From positions 6,696,001 through 6,760,000 of the forward strand of contig NZ_CP107995.1 of NCBI RefSeq assembly GCF_036116635.1: 64,000 nucleotides of DNA. The letters run 5' to 3'. Source of the DNA: Amycolatopsis sp. NBC_00345. GTDB lineage: Bacteria; Actinomycetota; Actinomycetes; Mycobacteriales; Pseudonocardiaceae. Numbering within the stretch: the first letter of the stretch is position 1; the number at the start of each line of letters is the position of its first letter. This document shows positions 8,444 to 16,127 of the stretch, in pieces. The position numbers were made by a program, and so were the translations under genes. The notes beneath the pieces are model-generated. The model worked only from the letters and a program-made list of their open reading frames with translations, ran no database searches and was not told the DNA's origin.

Positions 8444-9790
8444 ATGCGTATCTCGAAGCTCAGAGCGCTCGCCGTCGCGGCCCTGCCGGTCGTGGCCGGC
8501 GTCGCGCTCACCCTCACCCCCAGCGCGAGCGAGGCCGCGCCCCAGGCCGGCGGCGCCTTCCCCGCCCACTACTCGGCGCCGTACCTGCAGGTCAGCGACT
8601 CGGACATCGGTGACATGGCCGCCGACCAGAGCGCCACCGGCACGAAGTTCTACACGCTGGCGTTCCTCACCCCGTCGTCCGGCTGCAACCAGCTGTGGGA
8701 GGCGAACGGCACCGGCGTCGGCTCGTTCAAGTCGCAGATCAGCTCACTGCAGGCCGCCGGCGGCAACGTGATCCCGTCGTTCGGCGGCGCGCAGGGCGGC
8801 GAGATCGCCCAGACCTGCACGGACACGGGCAGTCTGACCGCCGCGTACGCCAACGTGGTCAACACCTACGGCACGCCGCGGCTGGACTTCGACATCGAAG
8901 AGGACACGATCAAGGACACCGCGGCGAACCAGCGCCGCAACTCCGCGCTCGCCGCGCTGCAGCAGCAGAACTCGAGCGTCCAGGTCGACTACACCCTCGC
9001 CGTCGCCCCGGACGGCCTGCCAGGCACACAGCTGGACATCCTGCGCGACGCCAAGAACAAGGGTCTCAAGGTCAGCGTCGTCAACCTGATGGTGATGGAC
9101 TTCTACGACGGCCAGCCGGTGCTCGGCGACGCGCTTTCGGCCGCGCGGGCCACCGCCGGCCAGCTGGCGAGCCTGTACGGGATCTCGACCTCGGCGGCGT
9201 ACGGGATGATGGGCCTCACGCCGATCGCCGGCAACAACGACGACGGCGCGCCGTTCAGCCAGTCCGACGCCCAGCAGCTGGAGACTTTCGCCGCGCAGAA
9301 CGGCGTCCAGGAGCTGTCGTTCTGGGAGGTCCAGGACTACGACAAGGCCACCGGCTACGCGTACTCGCGGATCTTCAACGCCATCTCCGGCGGCGGCACC
9401 ACGCCCCCGCCGACCGGCGGCAAGCAGATCACCGGCTACGGCGGCAAGTGCGTCGACGTCGCGGGCGCGAGCAGCGCGAACAGCACCAAGGTTGACCTCT
9501 ACACCTGCAACGCCACGAGCGCGCAGTCGTGGACTTCGACCGGCGGCACACTGCAGGCGCTCGGAAAGTGCCTGGACGTCGCCTCGGCCGGCACCGCGAA
9601 CGGCGCCAAGGTGCAGATCTACGACTGCAACGGCACCGCCGCGCAGCAGTGGACCCACAACGGCAGCAACGAGCTGGTGAACGCCGGCTCCGGCAAGTGC
9701 CTCGACGCCACCGGCCCCAGCTCGGCCGACGGCACGCCGTTGCAGATCTGGACCTGCACCGCGGCCTCGAACCAACAGTGGACGTTGTGA
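8444..9790 (+). CDS. Secreted GH18 chitinase with C-terminal ricin-type lectin (CBM13) domain
   Basis: 448 aa. The ATG at 8444 follows GGAGA and opens a signal peptide (MRISKLRALAVAALPVVAGV..., cleavage near SEAAP, residue 32). The GH18 domain covers residues about 40-315, with the catalytic DxDxE signature D148-F-D150-I-E152. A Gly/Thr/Pro linker (GGGTTPPPTGG) leads to a beta-trefoil domain with three QxW-type repeats (AQSW, AQQW, NQQW). It should cleave chitin or related beta-1,4-GlcNAc polymers outside the cell, with the lectin aiding substrate binding. The dre-like site upstream links it to GlcNAc sensing. A U-rich terminator follows. Confidence 0.93.
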   Translation: MRISKLRALAVAALPVVAGVALTLTPSASEAAPQAGGAFPAHYSAPYLQVSDSDIGDMAADQSATGTKFYTLAFLTPSSGCNQLWEANGTGVGSFKSQISSLQAAGGNVIPSFGGAQGGEIAQTCTDTGSLTAAYANVVNTYGTPRLDFDIEEDTIKDTAANQRRNSALAALQQQNSSVQVDYTLAVAPDGLPGTQLDILRDAKNKGLKVSVVNLMVMDFYDGQPVLGDALSAARATAGQLASLYGISTSAAYGMMGLTPIAGNNDDGAPFSQSDAQQLETFAAQNGVQELSFWEVQDYDKATGYAYSRIFNAISGGGTTPPPTGGKQITGYGGKCVDVAGASSANSTKVDLYTCNATSAQSWTSTGGTLQALGKCLDVASAGTANGAKVQIYDCNGTAAQQWTHNGSNELVNAGSGKCLDATGPSSADGTPLQIWTCTAASNQQWTL

Positions 9791-9821
9791 GCCGGTAAGT
9801 AACCCACCGGAAAGGCTTGAT

Positions 9822-9858
9822 CGGTGGGGAGTTTTTTCCTTGCTCCCCACCGGTTTTT
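9822..9858 (+). terminator. Terminator after the chitinase gene
   Basis: CGGTGGGGAG (9822-9831) pairs perfectly with CTCCCCACCG (9843-9852), followed by GTTTTT. The loop is itself T-rich. Confidence 0.8.
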
Positions 9859-9957
9859 CCTCGTTTTCCCCGTCATGAGCCGCGACGCGGGCCGTCGGAC
9901 CCAAGTCAGGGCCGGCTTCCCCGGCCCTGCACCCGGCGAGGAGAAGCGAGGAGCGCG

Positions 9958-10197
9958 ATGACCGTCATGAGCCACCACCCTGTGGAGGACACGGTCGGCG
10001 AGGTCGGCCTCTGGCTGACCGGCGAGTTTTCCGGACGGCTGCCCGCGTCGGCCGTCGCCGAAGTGGTGCGGGTGACCCGGCGTGATCTCGAAGGCCGGAT
10101 CGCACCGGAAGACCTCGGCGAGATGCTGCACCGGATGAGCCGCACCCGGCTGCAGCGGATGCTGGCGAACGACGTCCGGATCCCCCGGACCCGCTGA
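9958..10197 (+). CDS. Small protein, three-helix-bundle dimerisation-domain-like
   Basis: 79 aa from ATG 9958 with GAGGAGCG before it. It is predicted to be all-helical, with the segment VAEVVRVTRRDLEGRIAPED and then LGEMLHRMSRTRLQRML. This resembles the small actinobacterial proteins annotated as three-helix bundle dimerisation domain; their role is not established. There are no catalytic residues, membrane segment or signal peptide. It stands alone between the chitinase terminator and a large intergenic palindrome. Confidence 0.65.
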   Translation: MTVMSHHPVEDTVGEVGLWLTGEFSGRLPASAVAEVVRVTRRDLEGRIAPEDLGEMLHRMSRTRLQRMLANDVRIPRTR

Positions 10198-10214
10198 GCC
10201 CGGCTTGGCCCCGA

Positions 10215-10299
10215 GCGCCCCAATGTGGCATTGGTTGCGCCTAACGCACCCAATGTGGCGTTCGGTGCGTCCAACGCACCGAACGCCACATTGGGGCGC
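10215..10299. repeat. Compound palindromic intergenic repeat (CCCAATGTGGCGTTCGG family)
   Basis: Two tandem 30-bp units (10219-10248 and 10249-10278, imperfect copies) are followed by an inverted copy. The second unit forms a perfect 22-bp stem (10249-10270 with 10274-10295, loop CCA). The first unit (10215-10229) is also perfectly complementary to 10285-10299, so two mutually exclusive hairpins are possible. It lies between convergent genes and may terminate both. I believe related palindromes are dispersed in Amycolatopsis genomes, but only a search can show this. Confidence 0.85.
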
Positions 10300-10322
10300 A
10301 AACCAGCCGGAGACAGAAGGCG

Positions 10323-10559
10323 CTAGGCCCCGGTGCCGCCCGAGTTCGGCAGCACGCGGCTGCTCAACGGCAGGCTGTGCGGCCGTTCCGGCGGCCACCA
10401 CACCTGGGCCGGCGGCGGGGGCACGTCGTCGTCGGGGAGTTCGAGGGCGTCGAGGCCGCGTTGCCAGCGGCTCCAGTGCGCGGGGCACAGCCCGCGCCAC
10501 AACGGCGGCTCCGCGCATTCCAGCCGTCGGCACGGCTGCACCTGCTGCCTGCTGTCCAT
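10323..10559 (-). CDS. Small Cys-rich protein with a putative zinc motif
   Basis: 78 aa from ATG 10559. The N-terminal part has CRRLECAEPPLWRGLCPAHW, i.e. C-x4-C-x8-C-x2-H, the spacing of a small zinc-binding module also seen in phage and actinobacterial proteins of unknown role (CxxxGCxRPxxARGLCxxH type). The C-terminal half is Pro-rich (DDDVPPPPAQVWWPPERP) and probably disordered. The frame is open further upstream, but the sequence there is low-complexity Arg-rich and unlike protein. Possible DNA- or RNA-binding role; unproven. Confidence 0.55.
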   Translation of the reverse strand: MDSRQQVQPCRRLECAEPPLWRGLCPAHWSRWQRGLDALELPDDDVPPPPAQVWWPPERPHSLPLSSRVLPNSGGTGA

Positions 10560-10879
10560 CACGTTCGCGACTCCCACTGTGACTCGGCTCCCGGCCCTGC
10601 CCAGTCTGCCTCGGGAGCGGCCCGGACACCCCGTCCCCGCCGGGAACACAACCCTTGCGCACCAACGGAACGAGGAGGCCAGCCTACTCCTGCCGGATGC
10701 CCCCGTGTCGACCTCCCGTCGCCCCGCCGTGCACCCGTTCAGCGGTTGACGGCCGGGACCATCACGGCCACGAGTACGCGGGCCACACTGCCGACCACCA
10801 GCCCGCCGTTCGCGGCGCCGGACCCGGCGGCACTCGCGCGGAGCACGGCGAGGACCCGGCCCACGACCGTCCACAATGG
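10560..10879. other. 320-bp gap without a supported gene
   Basis: Both flanking genes are on the minus strand. The frames that stay open here give Arg/Pro/Gly-rich translations without domain features, and I see no clear promoter, hairpin or RNA gene. The promoter of the small Cys-rich gene must lie in it. Confidence 0.4.
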
Positions 10880-11605
10880 CTACCCCGCGGTGAGATCGCG
10901 GACGAAGCGGGCCGCGACCTCACGCAGCTTCACGTTCGTGTTCTGCGACTCGGCGATGAGCCGGCGCATGGCCTGCTCCTCGTCGATCCGGTGCACAGCC
11001 ATCAGAATTCCCTTGGCCTGCTCGATCACGGCGCGGTTGCGCATCGCGGCGTCGAGGCTCTCGGCGAGTTGCTGGGCCCGCTGGTATCGCCGCGCGGTGC
11101 GCAGCACGGACACCACGACCACCGTGTACAGCCGGAGCACCTTGGTGTCGAGTTCCTCGAACCCGTGGGCGCCGTAGCCGAACAGGTTGACCGCGCCGGA
11201 AAGCTGCTCGTCGACCCACAACGGGGCCGCGAGGTAGCTGCCGACGCCCTTTTCCTTCGCCGACGCGGTGAACGCCGGCCACTGCTCGCTCGCGGTGCTC
11301 ACGCTCACGCGCACCACCTCGCCGGTCGCCGCGGCGCGCAGGCAGGGGCCGTCACCGGCGGCGTACTGCGCCTGGTCCAGTACGTAGGCCGTGTCGTGGG
11401 TCCACGCGGCGGTCTCCGGACCGCTCGCGCGCACCAGGGTGATGCTGGCGAGGTCGGCCCCCTCGATCACCGTGGCCGCCTCACCGCAGATCGCCTCGAA
11501 CACCTCGGCGTTTTCGGGAGTGGCCTCCAGGGTGCCGGTCAGGTCCGCCATCGCCGCGGTCAGCTCGTCCAGCCGCTCGGCCATGTGGTCTCCGCTCGTC
11601 GCCAC
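10880..11605 (-). CDS. GAF-ANTAR RNA-binding antitermination regulator
   Basis: 241 aa from GTG 11605 with GGAGGAA upstream. A GAF-type sensor domain (residues about 15-165) is followed by a C-terminal ANTAR domain (RNRAVIEQAKGILMAVHRID ... LREVAARFV, about 185-238). ANTAR proteins bind paired RNA hairpins and prevent termination; the GAF part presumably senses a small ligand or redox state. Such single-gene GAF-ANTAR proteins are numerous in actinomycetes. No ANTAR-type double hairpin was recognised nearby, so the target is probably elsewhere. Confidence 0.9.
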   Translation of the reverse strand: MATSGDHMAERLDELTAAMADLTGTLEATPENAEVFEAICGEAATVIEGADLASITLVRASGPETAAWTHDTAYVLDQAQYAAGDGPCLRAAATGEVVRVSVSTASEQWPAFTASAKEKGVGSYLAAPLWVDEQLSGAVNLFGYGAHGFEELDTKVLRLYTVVVVSVLRTARRYQRAQQLAESLDAAMRNRAVIEQAKGILMAVHRIDEEQAMRRLIAESQNTNVKLREVAARFVRDLTAG

Positions 11606-11758
11606 GCCGATTCCTCCCGCGCCTCTTCCGCGGCACGGTGCCCCGGTCTCACAGGGCCGCTGCTTCGCTCAACGGATCCAGCCGGGATCCTACCGTCCCC
11701 CGAGCGCCATCGGAGGTGACGTTTCGACGGTGGACGCCTGGCCCGACTGCCATTCTTC

Positions 11759-11824
11759 AACGGATTCTCGCCAGCCACTCTGACCAGGTATTTTACGATC
11801 TGACTAGCTTGGCGAGAACCCGTT
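11759..11824. promoter_or_regulatory. Long-spaced inverted repeat upstream of the AraC/GlxA gene
   Basis: AACGGATTCTCGCCA (11759-11773) and TGGCGAGAACCCGTT (11810-11824) form 15-bp arms with one mismatch, 36 bp apart. The right arm covers the -35 of the downstream promoter, so binding there would repress or activate it; autoregulation by the GlxA-type protein is likely. Confidence 0.6.
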
Positions 11825-11837
11825 GTGTGGGTAAATT
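11809..11837 (+). promoter_or_regulatory. Promoter, probably giving a leaderless mRNA
   Basis: TTGGCG (11809-11814), a 17-bp spacer, TAAATT (11832-11837). The ATG is only 6 nt downstream and lacks a Shine-Dalgarno, so transcription probably starts at the ATG itself. Confidence 0.6.
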
Positions 11838-11843
11838 ACGGCC

Positions 11844-12821
11844 ATGCACACAGTCGCCGTACTCGCGCTGGACGGGTTCATCGCCTTCGACCTGGCCACC
11901 CCGCTGGAGGTGTTCGCCCGCACCCGGCTGCCCGACGGGCGCACGCCGTACCGGGTGCGGGTCTGCGCGGTGACGCCGACCGTCGAGTCCGAGGCGTTCA
12001 CCCTCACCCCGCGCCACGGCCTGGCCGCGCTCGCCGAGGCGGACACGATCATCCTGCCGGGCTGCGCGGACCCGGCCGCGCCCGTGCCCGGCGAAGTCGT
12101 CGACGCCCTGCGCACGGCGGCCGCCCGCGGCACGCGCCTCGCGTCCATCTGCACGGGCGCTTTTGTCTTGGCCGCAACGGGATTGCTCGACGGCAGGCGC
12201 GCGACCACCCACTGGCTCGCCGCCCCGGCGCTGGCGGCGGGCCACCCGGAGATCGAGGTCGACCCGGACGTGCTCTACGTCGACAACGGCCAGTTCCTGA
12301 CTTCGGCGGGCGCCGCGGCCGGGCTGGACCTGTGCCTGCACCTGATCCGGCGCGACCACGGCTCGGCCGTCGCCGCCGACTGCGCGCGCCTTTCGGTGAT
12401 GCCGCTGGAGCGCGAAGGCGGCCAGGCGCAGTTCATCGTCCACGAGCAGCCGCCGGCCCCGCAGGGTTCGGTGCTGGAGCCGCTGTTGTTGTGGCTGGAG
12501 GACAACACCGCGCGTGACCTGACACTGGAGGACATCGCGATGCAGGCCCGGATGTCGACGCGGACGCTGAACCGCCGTTTCCGCGAGCAGGTCGGGACCA
12601 CGCCGCTGCAGTGGCTGCACCGCGCCCGCGTCCGCCAGGCCCAGTACCTGCTGGAGGCGACGGGCCACTCCGTCGACCGCATCGCCGACCAGGTGGGCTT
12701 CGGCTCGGTCACCGCGTTCCGGGAACGGTTCAAACGCGTGGTGGGCACCAGTCCGCAGGCCTACCGGACGGCCTTCCGCAACCCGGAGCACCAGGAACTG
12801 GTCCGATCAGGACAGTCCTAA
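11844..12821 (+). CDS. GlxA-type transcriptional regulator (DJ-1/PfpI-like plus AraC HTH)
   Basis: 325 aa. The N-terminal class I glutamine amidotransferase-like domain (residues 1-185) has a Cys at the nucleophile elbow (ASICTGAF), as in DJ-1/PfpI folds, where it usually serves sensing rather than hydrolysis. The C-terminal AraC domain has two HTHs (LEDIAMQARMSTRTLNRRF; IADQVGFGSVTAFRERFKR), ending in GTSPQAYR. It is likely a ligand-responsive activator. No cognate operon is adjacent on the plus strand, so its target may be itself or the divergent GAF-ANTAR gene. Its stop overlaps that of the convergent HxlR gene. Confidence 0.9.
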   Translation: MHTVAVLALDGFIAFDLATPLEVFARTRLPDGRTPYRVRVCAVTPTVESEAFTLTPRHGLAALAEADTIILPGCADPAAPVPGEVVDALRTAAARGTRLASICTGAFVLAATGLLDGRRATTHWLAAPALAAGHPEIEVDPDVLYVDNGQFLTSAGAAAGLDLCLHLIRRDHGSAVAADCARLSVMPLEREGGQAQFIVHEQPPAPQGSVLEPLLLWLEDNTARDLTLEDIAMQARMSTRTLNRRFREQVGTTPLQWLHRARVRQAQYLLEATGHSVDRIADQVGFGSVTAFRERFKRVVGTSPQAYRTAFRNPEHQELVRSGQS

Positions 12822-13273
12822 ATGGTCGTTGACGGCACGCGCTCGACGTGCGTGGCGGCGCTGTCGAGGGTGGCCCCGTCACGATCGAGCACCCGCACGG
12901 CCGGCACGGCCTGACCGGTGGAGTCGTCGATCAGCGTGGAATGAGCCTCGCCGTCGGCGAAGGCGTTGCGCTCGGCCCACTGGCGCAGGCTGACGATGAC
13001 GCCGAACAGGTCGCGGCCGCGCTCGGTGAGCCGGTACTCGGCCCGGGTGCCGGCCGCGTTGGGCACCGAGGCCAGGATCCCCGAGTCCACCAGGGTCCGG
13101 AGCCGGTCGCTGAGGATGTTGCGCGCCATCCCGAGACTGCGCTGGAACTCCGTGAACCGGCGCGCGCCGTCGAAGGCGTCACGCACGATCAGCAGCGACC
13201 ACCGGTCGCCGATCAGGTCCGCCGCCCTGGCCACGGGGCACTGCGGGTCGGTCCAGTCCCGTCGTTGGCTCAC
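12818..13273 (-). CDS. HxlR-family regulator of the adjacent MFS pump
   Basis: 151 aa, GTG start at 13273. Landmarks are Cys in DPQCPVARAADLIGDRWSLL and the winged helix RFTEFQRSLGMARNILSDRL ... AEYRLTERG. An extra C-terminal stretch of about 45 residues (STLIDDSTGQAVPAVRVLDRDG) forms a small beta-rich tail found in one HxlR subgroup. It is divergent from the MFS gene at 13355 with a symmetrical operator between them (13288-13336). The stop codon overlaps the convergent GlxA gene by 4 bp, an unusually tight convergent end. Confidence 0.88.
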   Translation of the reverse strand: MSQRRDWTDPQCPVARAADLIGDRWSLLIVRDAFDGARRFTEFQRSLGMARNILSDRLRTLVDSGILASVPNAAGTRAEYRLTERGRDLFGVIVSLRQWAERNAFADGEAHSTLIDDSTGQAVPAVRVLDRDGATLDSAATHVERVPSTTI

Positions 13274-13287
13274 TCACCGCTCCAATC

Positions 13288-13336
13288 GGTTGCATTTCGA
13301 AACCAAATGCCCTAACTTCGGTTTCAATCTACAACC
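13288..13336. promoter_or_regulatory. Two-layer dyad operator between HxlR and MFS genes
   Basis: Inner arms GAAACC (13299-13304) / GGTTTC (13320-13325) and outer arms GGTTG (13288-13292) / CAACC (13332-13336) share exactly the same centre (13312). This is the expected binding site for a dimeric or paired-dimer HxlR protein. Confidence 0.65.
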
Positions 13337-13354
13337 AAGACGAGGGGGACGGCC

Positions 13355-14578
13355 ATGGATCGGTCGCTGAAAGTGCTGCTGGCGACGATGTGCGCGGTCG
13401 CGGTGGCCAACGTCTACTACGCCCAGCCCCTGCTCGGTCGGCTGGGCACCGAGCTGTCCATCCCCACCCCCGAGCTCGGCCTCGTGGTCGGCGCCGGGCA
13501 AGCCGGTTACCTGCTCGGGCTCGTCGTCCTGCTTCCCTTGGGGGACCTGGTTTCCCGGCGGACGCTGACCGTGAGCCTGCTGACCGCGACCGCGGCCGGG
13601 ACCGGGCTGGCCGGGTTCTCCGCCAACCGCGCCCTGCTGCTGACCGGACTGCTGGTCGCCGGGTTCTTCTCCGTCGTCGTGCAGGTCGTGGTCGCCTACA
13701 CCGCCGCCATCAGCGACCCGGCCGAGCGCGGCCGCAACATCGGCGCCGTGACCAGCGGGGTGGTCATCGGGATCATCCTGGCCCGCACCGTCTCGGGGAC
13801 CGTCGCGGACCTGGCCGGCTGGCGCGCCGTCTACCTCGGCACCGCGGTGCTCTCCCTCGCGCTGGCCGCACTGGCCTTCACCAGGCTCCCGGCCGAGAAG
13901 CGAACGGTGGCCGACCCGGCGCGAACCTATGTCACAGCACTGGCTTCGGTCGGCGTGCTCACCCTGACCAACCGGGTCTTCCGGGTCCGCGCGGTGCTGA
14001 CCCTGTTCCTGTTCGCCTCGTTCGGCGTGCTCTGGAGCGGGATTTCGCTGCCACTGAGCGGATCGCCGTGGCACCTCTCGACCACCCAGATCGGCCTGTT
14101 CGGAATCGCGGGCCTCGCCGGAACACTCGGCGCGGCCCGCGCCGGCGCCTGGTCCGACCGTGGCCACGGCGGCGCGGTGACCGCCGTGGCCCTGGTCGTG
14201 CTGATCGGATCATGGGCGGCGACCGGGCAGGCGCAGTACTCCCTGGCCCTGCTGGTGTTCGGCGTCGTCCTGCTCGACGCCGCCGTCCAAGCCGTCCACG
14301 TCACCAGCCAGAACCAGATCACCGCCACCCAGCCGGCCGCGAGCAGCCGCCTGATCGGCAGCTACATGGTGTTCTACTCGGTCGGCAGCGCACTCGGCGC
14401 CATCACCGCGACCACCGTTTACGCCACCGGCGGCTGGGCGGCGGTCAGCATCGCCGGTGGCCTCTACGCGGTGGCCGCGCTCGCTGTCTGGACGATCGAC
14501 CGCGTCATCCCAACGCCGAACCGTGTAGCCGCAAGGGAAACGGCTCAGACGACGATGACCCGGCGCCCGCGCGTGTGA
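13355..14578 (+). CDS. MFS transporter, DHA1-type drug/arabinose efflux
   Basis: 407 aa, about 12 hydrophobic segments, beginning with NVYYAQPLLGRLG and the loop motif GDLVSRRTL typical of DHA1/YnfM-like exporters. It probably exports a toxic or metabolic small molecule with proton antiport. GAGGGGGA precedes ATG 13355. It is divergent from an HxlR regulator, which is likely its repressor. The 3' end overlaps the convergent quinone-oxidoreductase gene by 34 bp. Confidence 0.88.
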   Translation: MDRSLKVLLATMCAVAVANVYYAQPLLGRLGTELSIPTPELGLVVGAGQAGYLLGLVVLLPLGDLVSRRTLTVSLLTATAAGTGLAGFSANRALLLTGLLVAGFFSVVVQVVVAYTAAISDPAERGRNIGAVTSGVVIGIILARTVSGTVADLAGWRAVYLGTAVLSLALAALAFTRLPAEKRTVADPARTYVTALASVGVLTLTNRVFRVRAVLTLFLFASFGVLWSGISLPLSGSPWHLSTTQIGLFGIAGLAGTLGAARAGAWSDRGHGGAVTAVALVVLIGSWAATGQAQYSLALLVFGVVLLDAAVQAVHVTSQNQITATQPAASSRLIGSYMVFYSVGSALGAITATTVYATGGWAAVSIAGGLYAVAALAVWTIDRVIPTPNRVAARETAQTTMTRRPRV

Positions 14579-15438
14579 CCGGCGTGACTGTCGACGTGCG
14601 CCTGCGCGGCGTCGGCGAGCGTGTACGACTTCTCAACCGGGATGTGGAGCTTTCCCTGTGAGATAAGGACAGCGGCCTCGGCGAGCGCATCCGGCACGCT
14701 CCCGGCGACGCCGGAGAATCGGACGCCGAACTCCGGCGCACCGAGGTCGGCGATGGAGATCACCTTCCGCGGATCCCCGGTCAGCTCGACGAGCTCGCGG
14801 ATCACACCCGAGCCGGCCAGGTCGAGAGCCGCGTCGACCGGCCCGAGCCGGCGCACCCGCTCGACCCAGCCCTCGCCGTACGTCGTGGCGACGGCACCCA
14901 GGTCGCGCAGGTAGTCCTGATTCGAGGCCCCGGCCGTGCCGATCACCGTGATGCCGCGGTCGCGGGCGATCTGCAGCACCGCCGAGCCGACGCCCCCGGA
15001 CGCACCGCTGACCAGCAGCGTCTGCCCGGGCCGCACACCGGCCTCGCGGATGAGGCGCAGCGCGGTCTCCACCACGGAGGGGTACCCGGCCGCCTCTTCG
15101 AACGTCAGGCCCTCGGGCATCCGGGCCCAGGCCGTCAGCACGGCGAATTCGGCGTACGTGCTCAGCCCTTCACCGAACACGTGGTCGCCGACCTCGATCC
15201 CTTCGACGCCCTCACCGACCTCGTCTGCCACCCCGGCCGCGTCGATTCCGACCCCGGAGGGCAGCACGGTCGGATGGGCGCCAAGGACCTGGCCTTCACG
15301 GACCCGCCAGTCGACGGGGTTCACGCCCGCCGCCCGCACGGCGATGCGTACCTGGCCGGGGCCCGCGTGGGGCTCCTCGGCATCGAGCAGTTGCAGGACT
15401 TCCGGTCCGCCGAACTCGGCGAAGCTCACTCTCTTCAT
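14545..15438 (-). CDS. MDR-family NADP-dependent quinone oxidoreductase-like protein
   Basis: 297 aa, without the catalytic-zinc ligands of true alcohol dehydrogenases, so closer to quinone oxidoreductases (zeta-crystallin type). The N-terminal GroES-like fold holds GVNPVDWRVREG; the Rossmann motif SGASGGVGSAVLQIA is near residue 145. It probably reduces quinones or enones with NADPH. It is divergent from the TetR gene at 15492 across a 53-bp gap with a CTAAC-c-GTTAG dyad. The 34-bp tail overlap with the MFS gene is convergent. Confidence 0.87.
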   Translation of the reverse strand: MKRVSFAEFGGPEVLQLLDAEEPHAGPGQVRIAVRAAGVNPVDWRVREGQVLGAHPTVLPSGVGIDAAGVADEVGEGVEGIEVGDHVFGEGLSTYAEFAVLTAWARMPEGLTFEEAAGYPSVVETALRLIREAGVRPGQTLLVSGASGGVGSAVLQIARDRGITVIGTAGASNQDYLRDLGAVATTYGEGWVERVRRLGPVDAALDLAGSGVIRELVELTGDPRKVISIADLGAPEFGVRFSGVAGSVPDALAEAAVLISQGKLHIPVEKSYTLADAAQAHVDSHAGHTRGRRVIVV

Positions 15439-15454
15439 GCCTTCGAACGTAGCA

Positions 15455-15465
15455 CTAACCGTTAG
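15455..15465. promoter_or_regulatory. TetR operator dyad
   Basis: CTAAC-C-GTTAG, a perfect 11-bp palindrome in the only gap between the divergent oxidoreductase and TetR genes, 17 bp upstream of the oxidoreductase start. Confidence 0.5.
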
Positions 15466-15491
15466 CGTTTTGCATCTGGTAGTGTCAACGC

Positions 15492-16088
15492 ATGACCACG
15501 CCGCCCGGACGCCGTGAGCGCAAGAAGGCCGCGACCCGGCAGAAGATCGCCGACACCGCCCTGCGGCTCTTCGCGGAACGCGGGTACGACGCGGTGGGCA
15601 TCCGTGACGTGGCCGCCGAGGCCGACGTCGCCGTCACCACGCTCTTCTCCCACTTCGCCTCGAAAGAGGCCCTGGTGTTCGAGCAGGACGAAGACTTCGA
15701 GCTGGGCCTCACGCAGGCGGTCACCGACCGAGCGCCGGACGAGCCGCTGATCCCCGCGCTGCGCCGCGAAATCCACGCCCTGGTGCGACATTGCGCGGCG
15801 GACGACGCCGACCCGGTGTGGCGCATGATCGACGGGTCACCGGCCCTGCGGAAGTACGAGGAGTCGATGCGGCTGCGTCACGCGGAGTCGCTGGCAGCGG
15901 CCATGGCCGCCGACCCCGGCCTGTCACTGACCACCACGGCCGCCCAGACCATCGCCCGGTTCGTGATCGACGCCTATTCACTGGCCCGCGATGCGGCCGA
16001 CCCGCAGGCCGCGGTGGACGAGATCTTCCGGATGATCGAGGCGGCCTGGGCGGTCGCCTGCCCGGCTCGACCGGCAAAGGTCTCGTGA
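15492..16088 (+). CDS. TetR-family regulator
   Basis: 198 aa. The N-terminal HTH (ATRQKIADTALRLFAERGYDAVGIRDVAAEADVAVTTLFSHF, residues about 14-55) is followed by a helical ligand domain of the TetR C-terminal type. It is divergent from the MDR oxidoreductase and likely its repressor. The last Ser codon and stop (TCGTGA) lie inside the left arm of a 46-bp perfect palindrome, so the repeat supplies the end of the protein. Confidence 0.9.
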   Translation: MTTPPGRRERKKAATRQKIADTALRLFAERGYDAVGIRDVAAEADVAVTTLFSHFASKEALVFEQDEDFELGLTQAVTDRAPDEPLIPALRREIHALVRHCAADDADPVWRMIDGSPALRKYEESMRLRHAESLAAAMAADPGLSLTTTAAQTIARFVIDAYSLARDAADPQAAVDEIFRMIEAAWAVACPARPAKVS

Positions 16089-16127
16089 GTGTTTAGGACG
16101 GTTCTAACCGTCCTAAACACTCACGAG
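16082..16127. repeat. Perfect 22-bp-arm palindrome shared by two convergent gene ends
   Basis: Arms 16082-16103 and 16106-16127, loop CT; the core is GTGAGTGTTTAGGACGGTT. Both convergent genes end with the codons TCG TGA inside the arms. It is a plausible bidirectional terminator. I recall similar GTGAGTGTTTAGGACGG palindromes from Amycolatopsis, unverified here. Confidence 0.9.

Noticed and set aside
10323..10874. 183-aa reading of the small Cys-rich gene
   Set aside because: The first 105 residues are Arg/Gly-rich noise; ATG 10559 gives a compact protein with a zinc-like motif.
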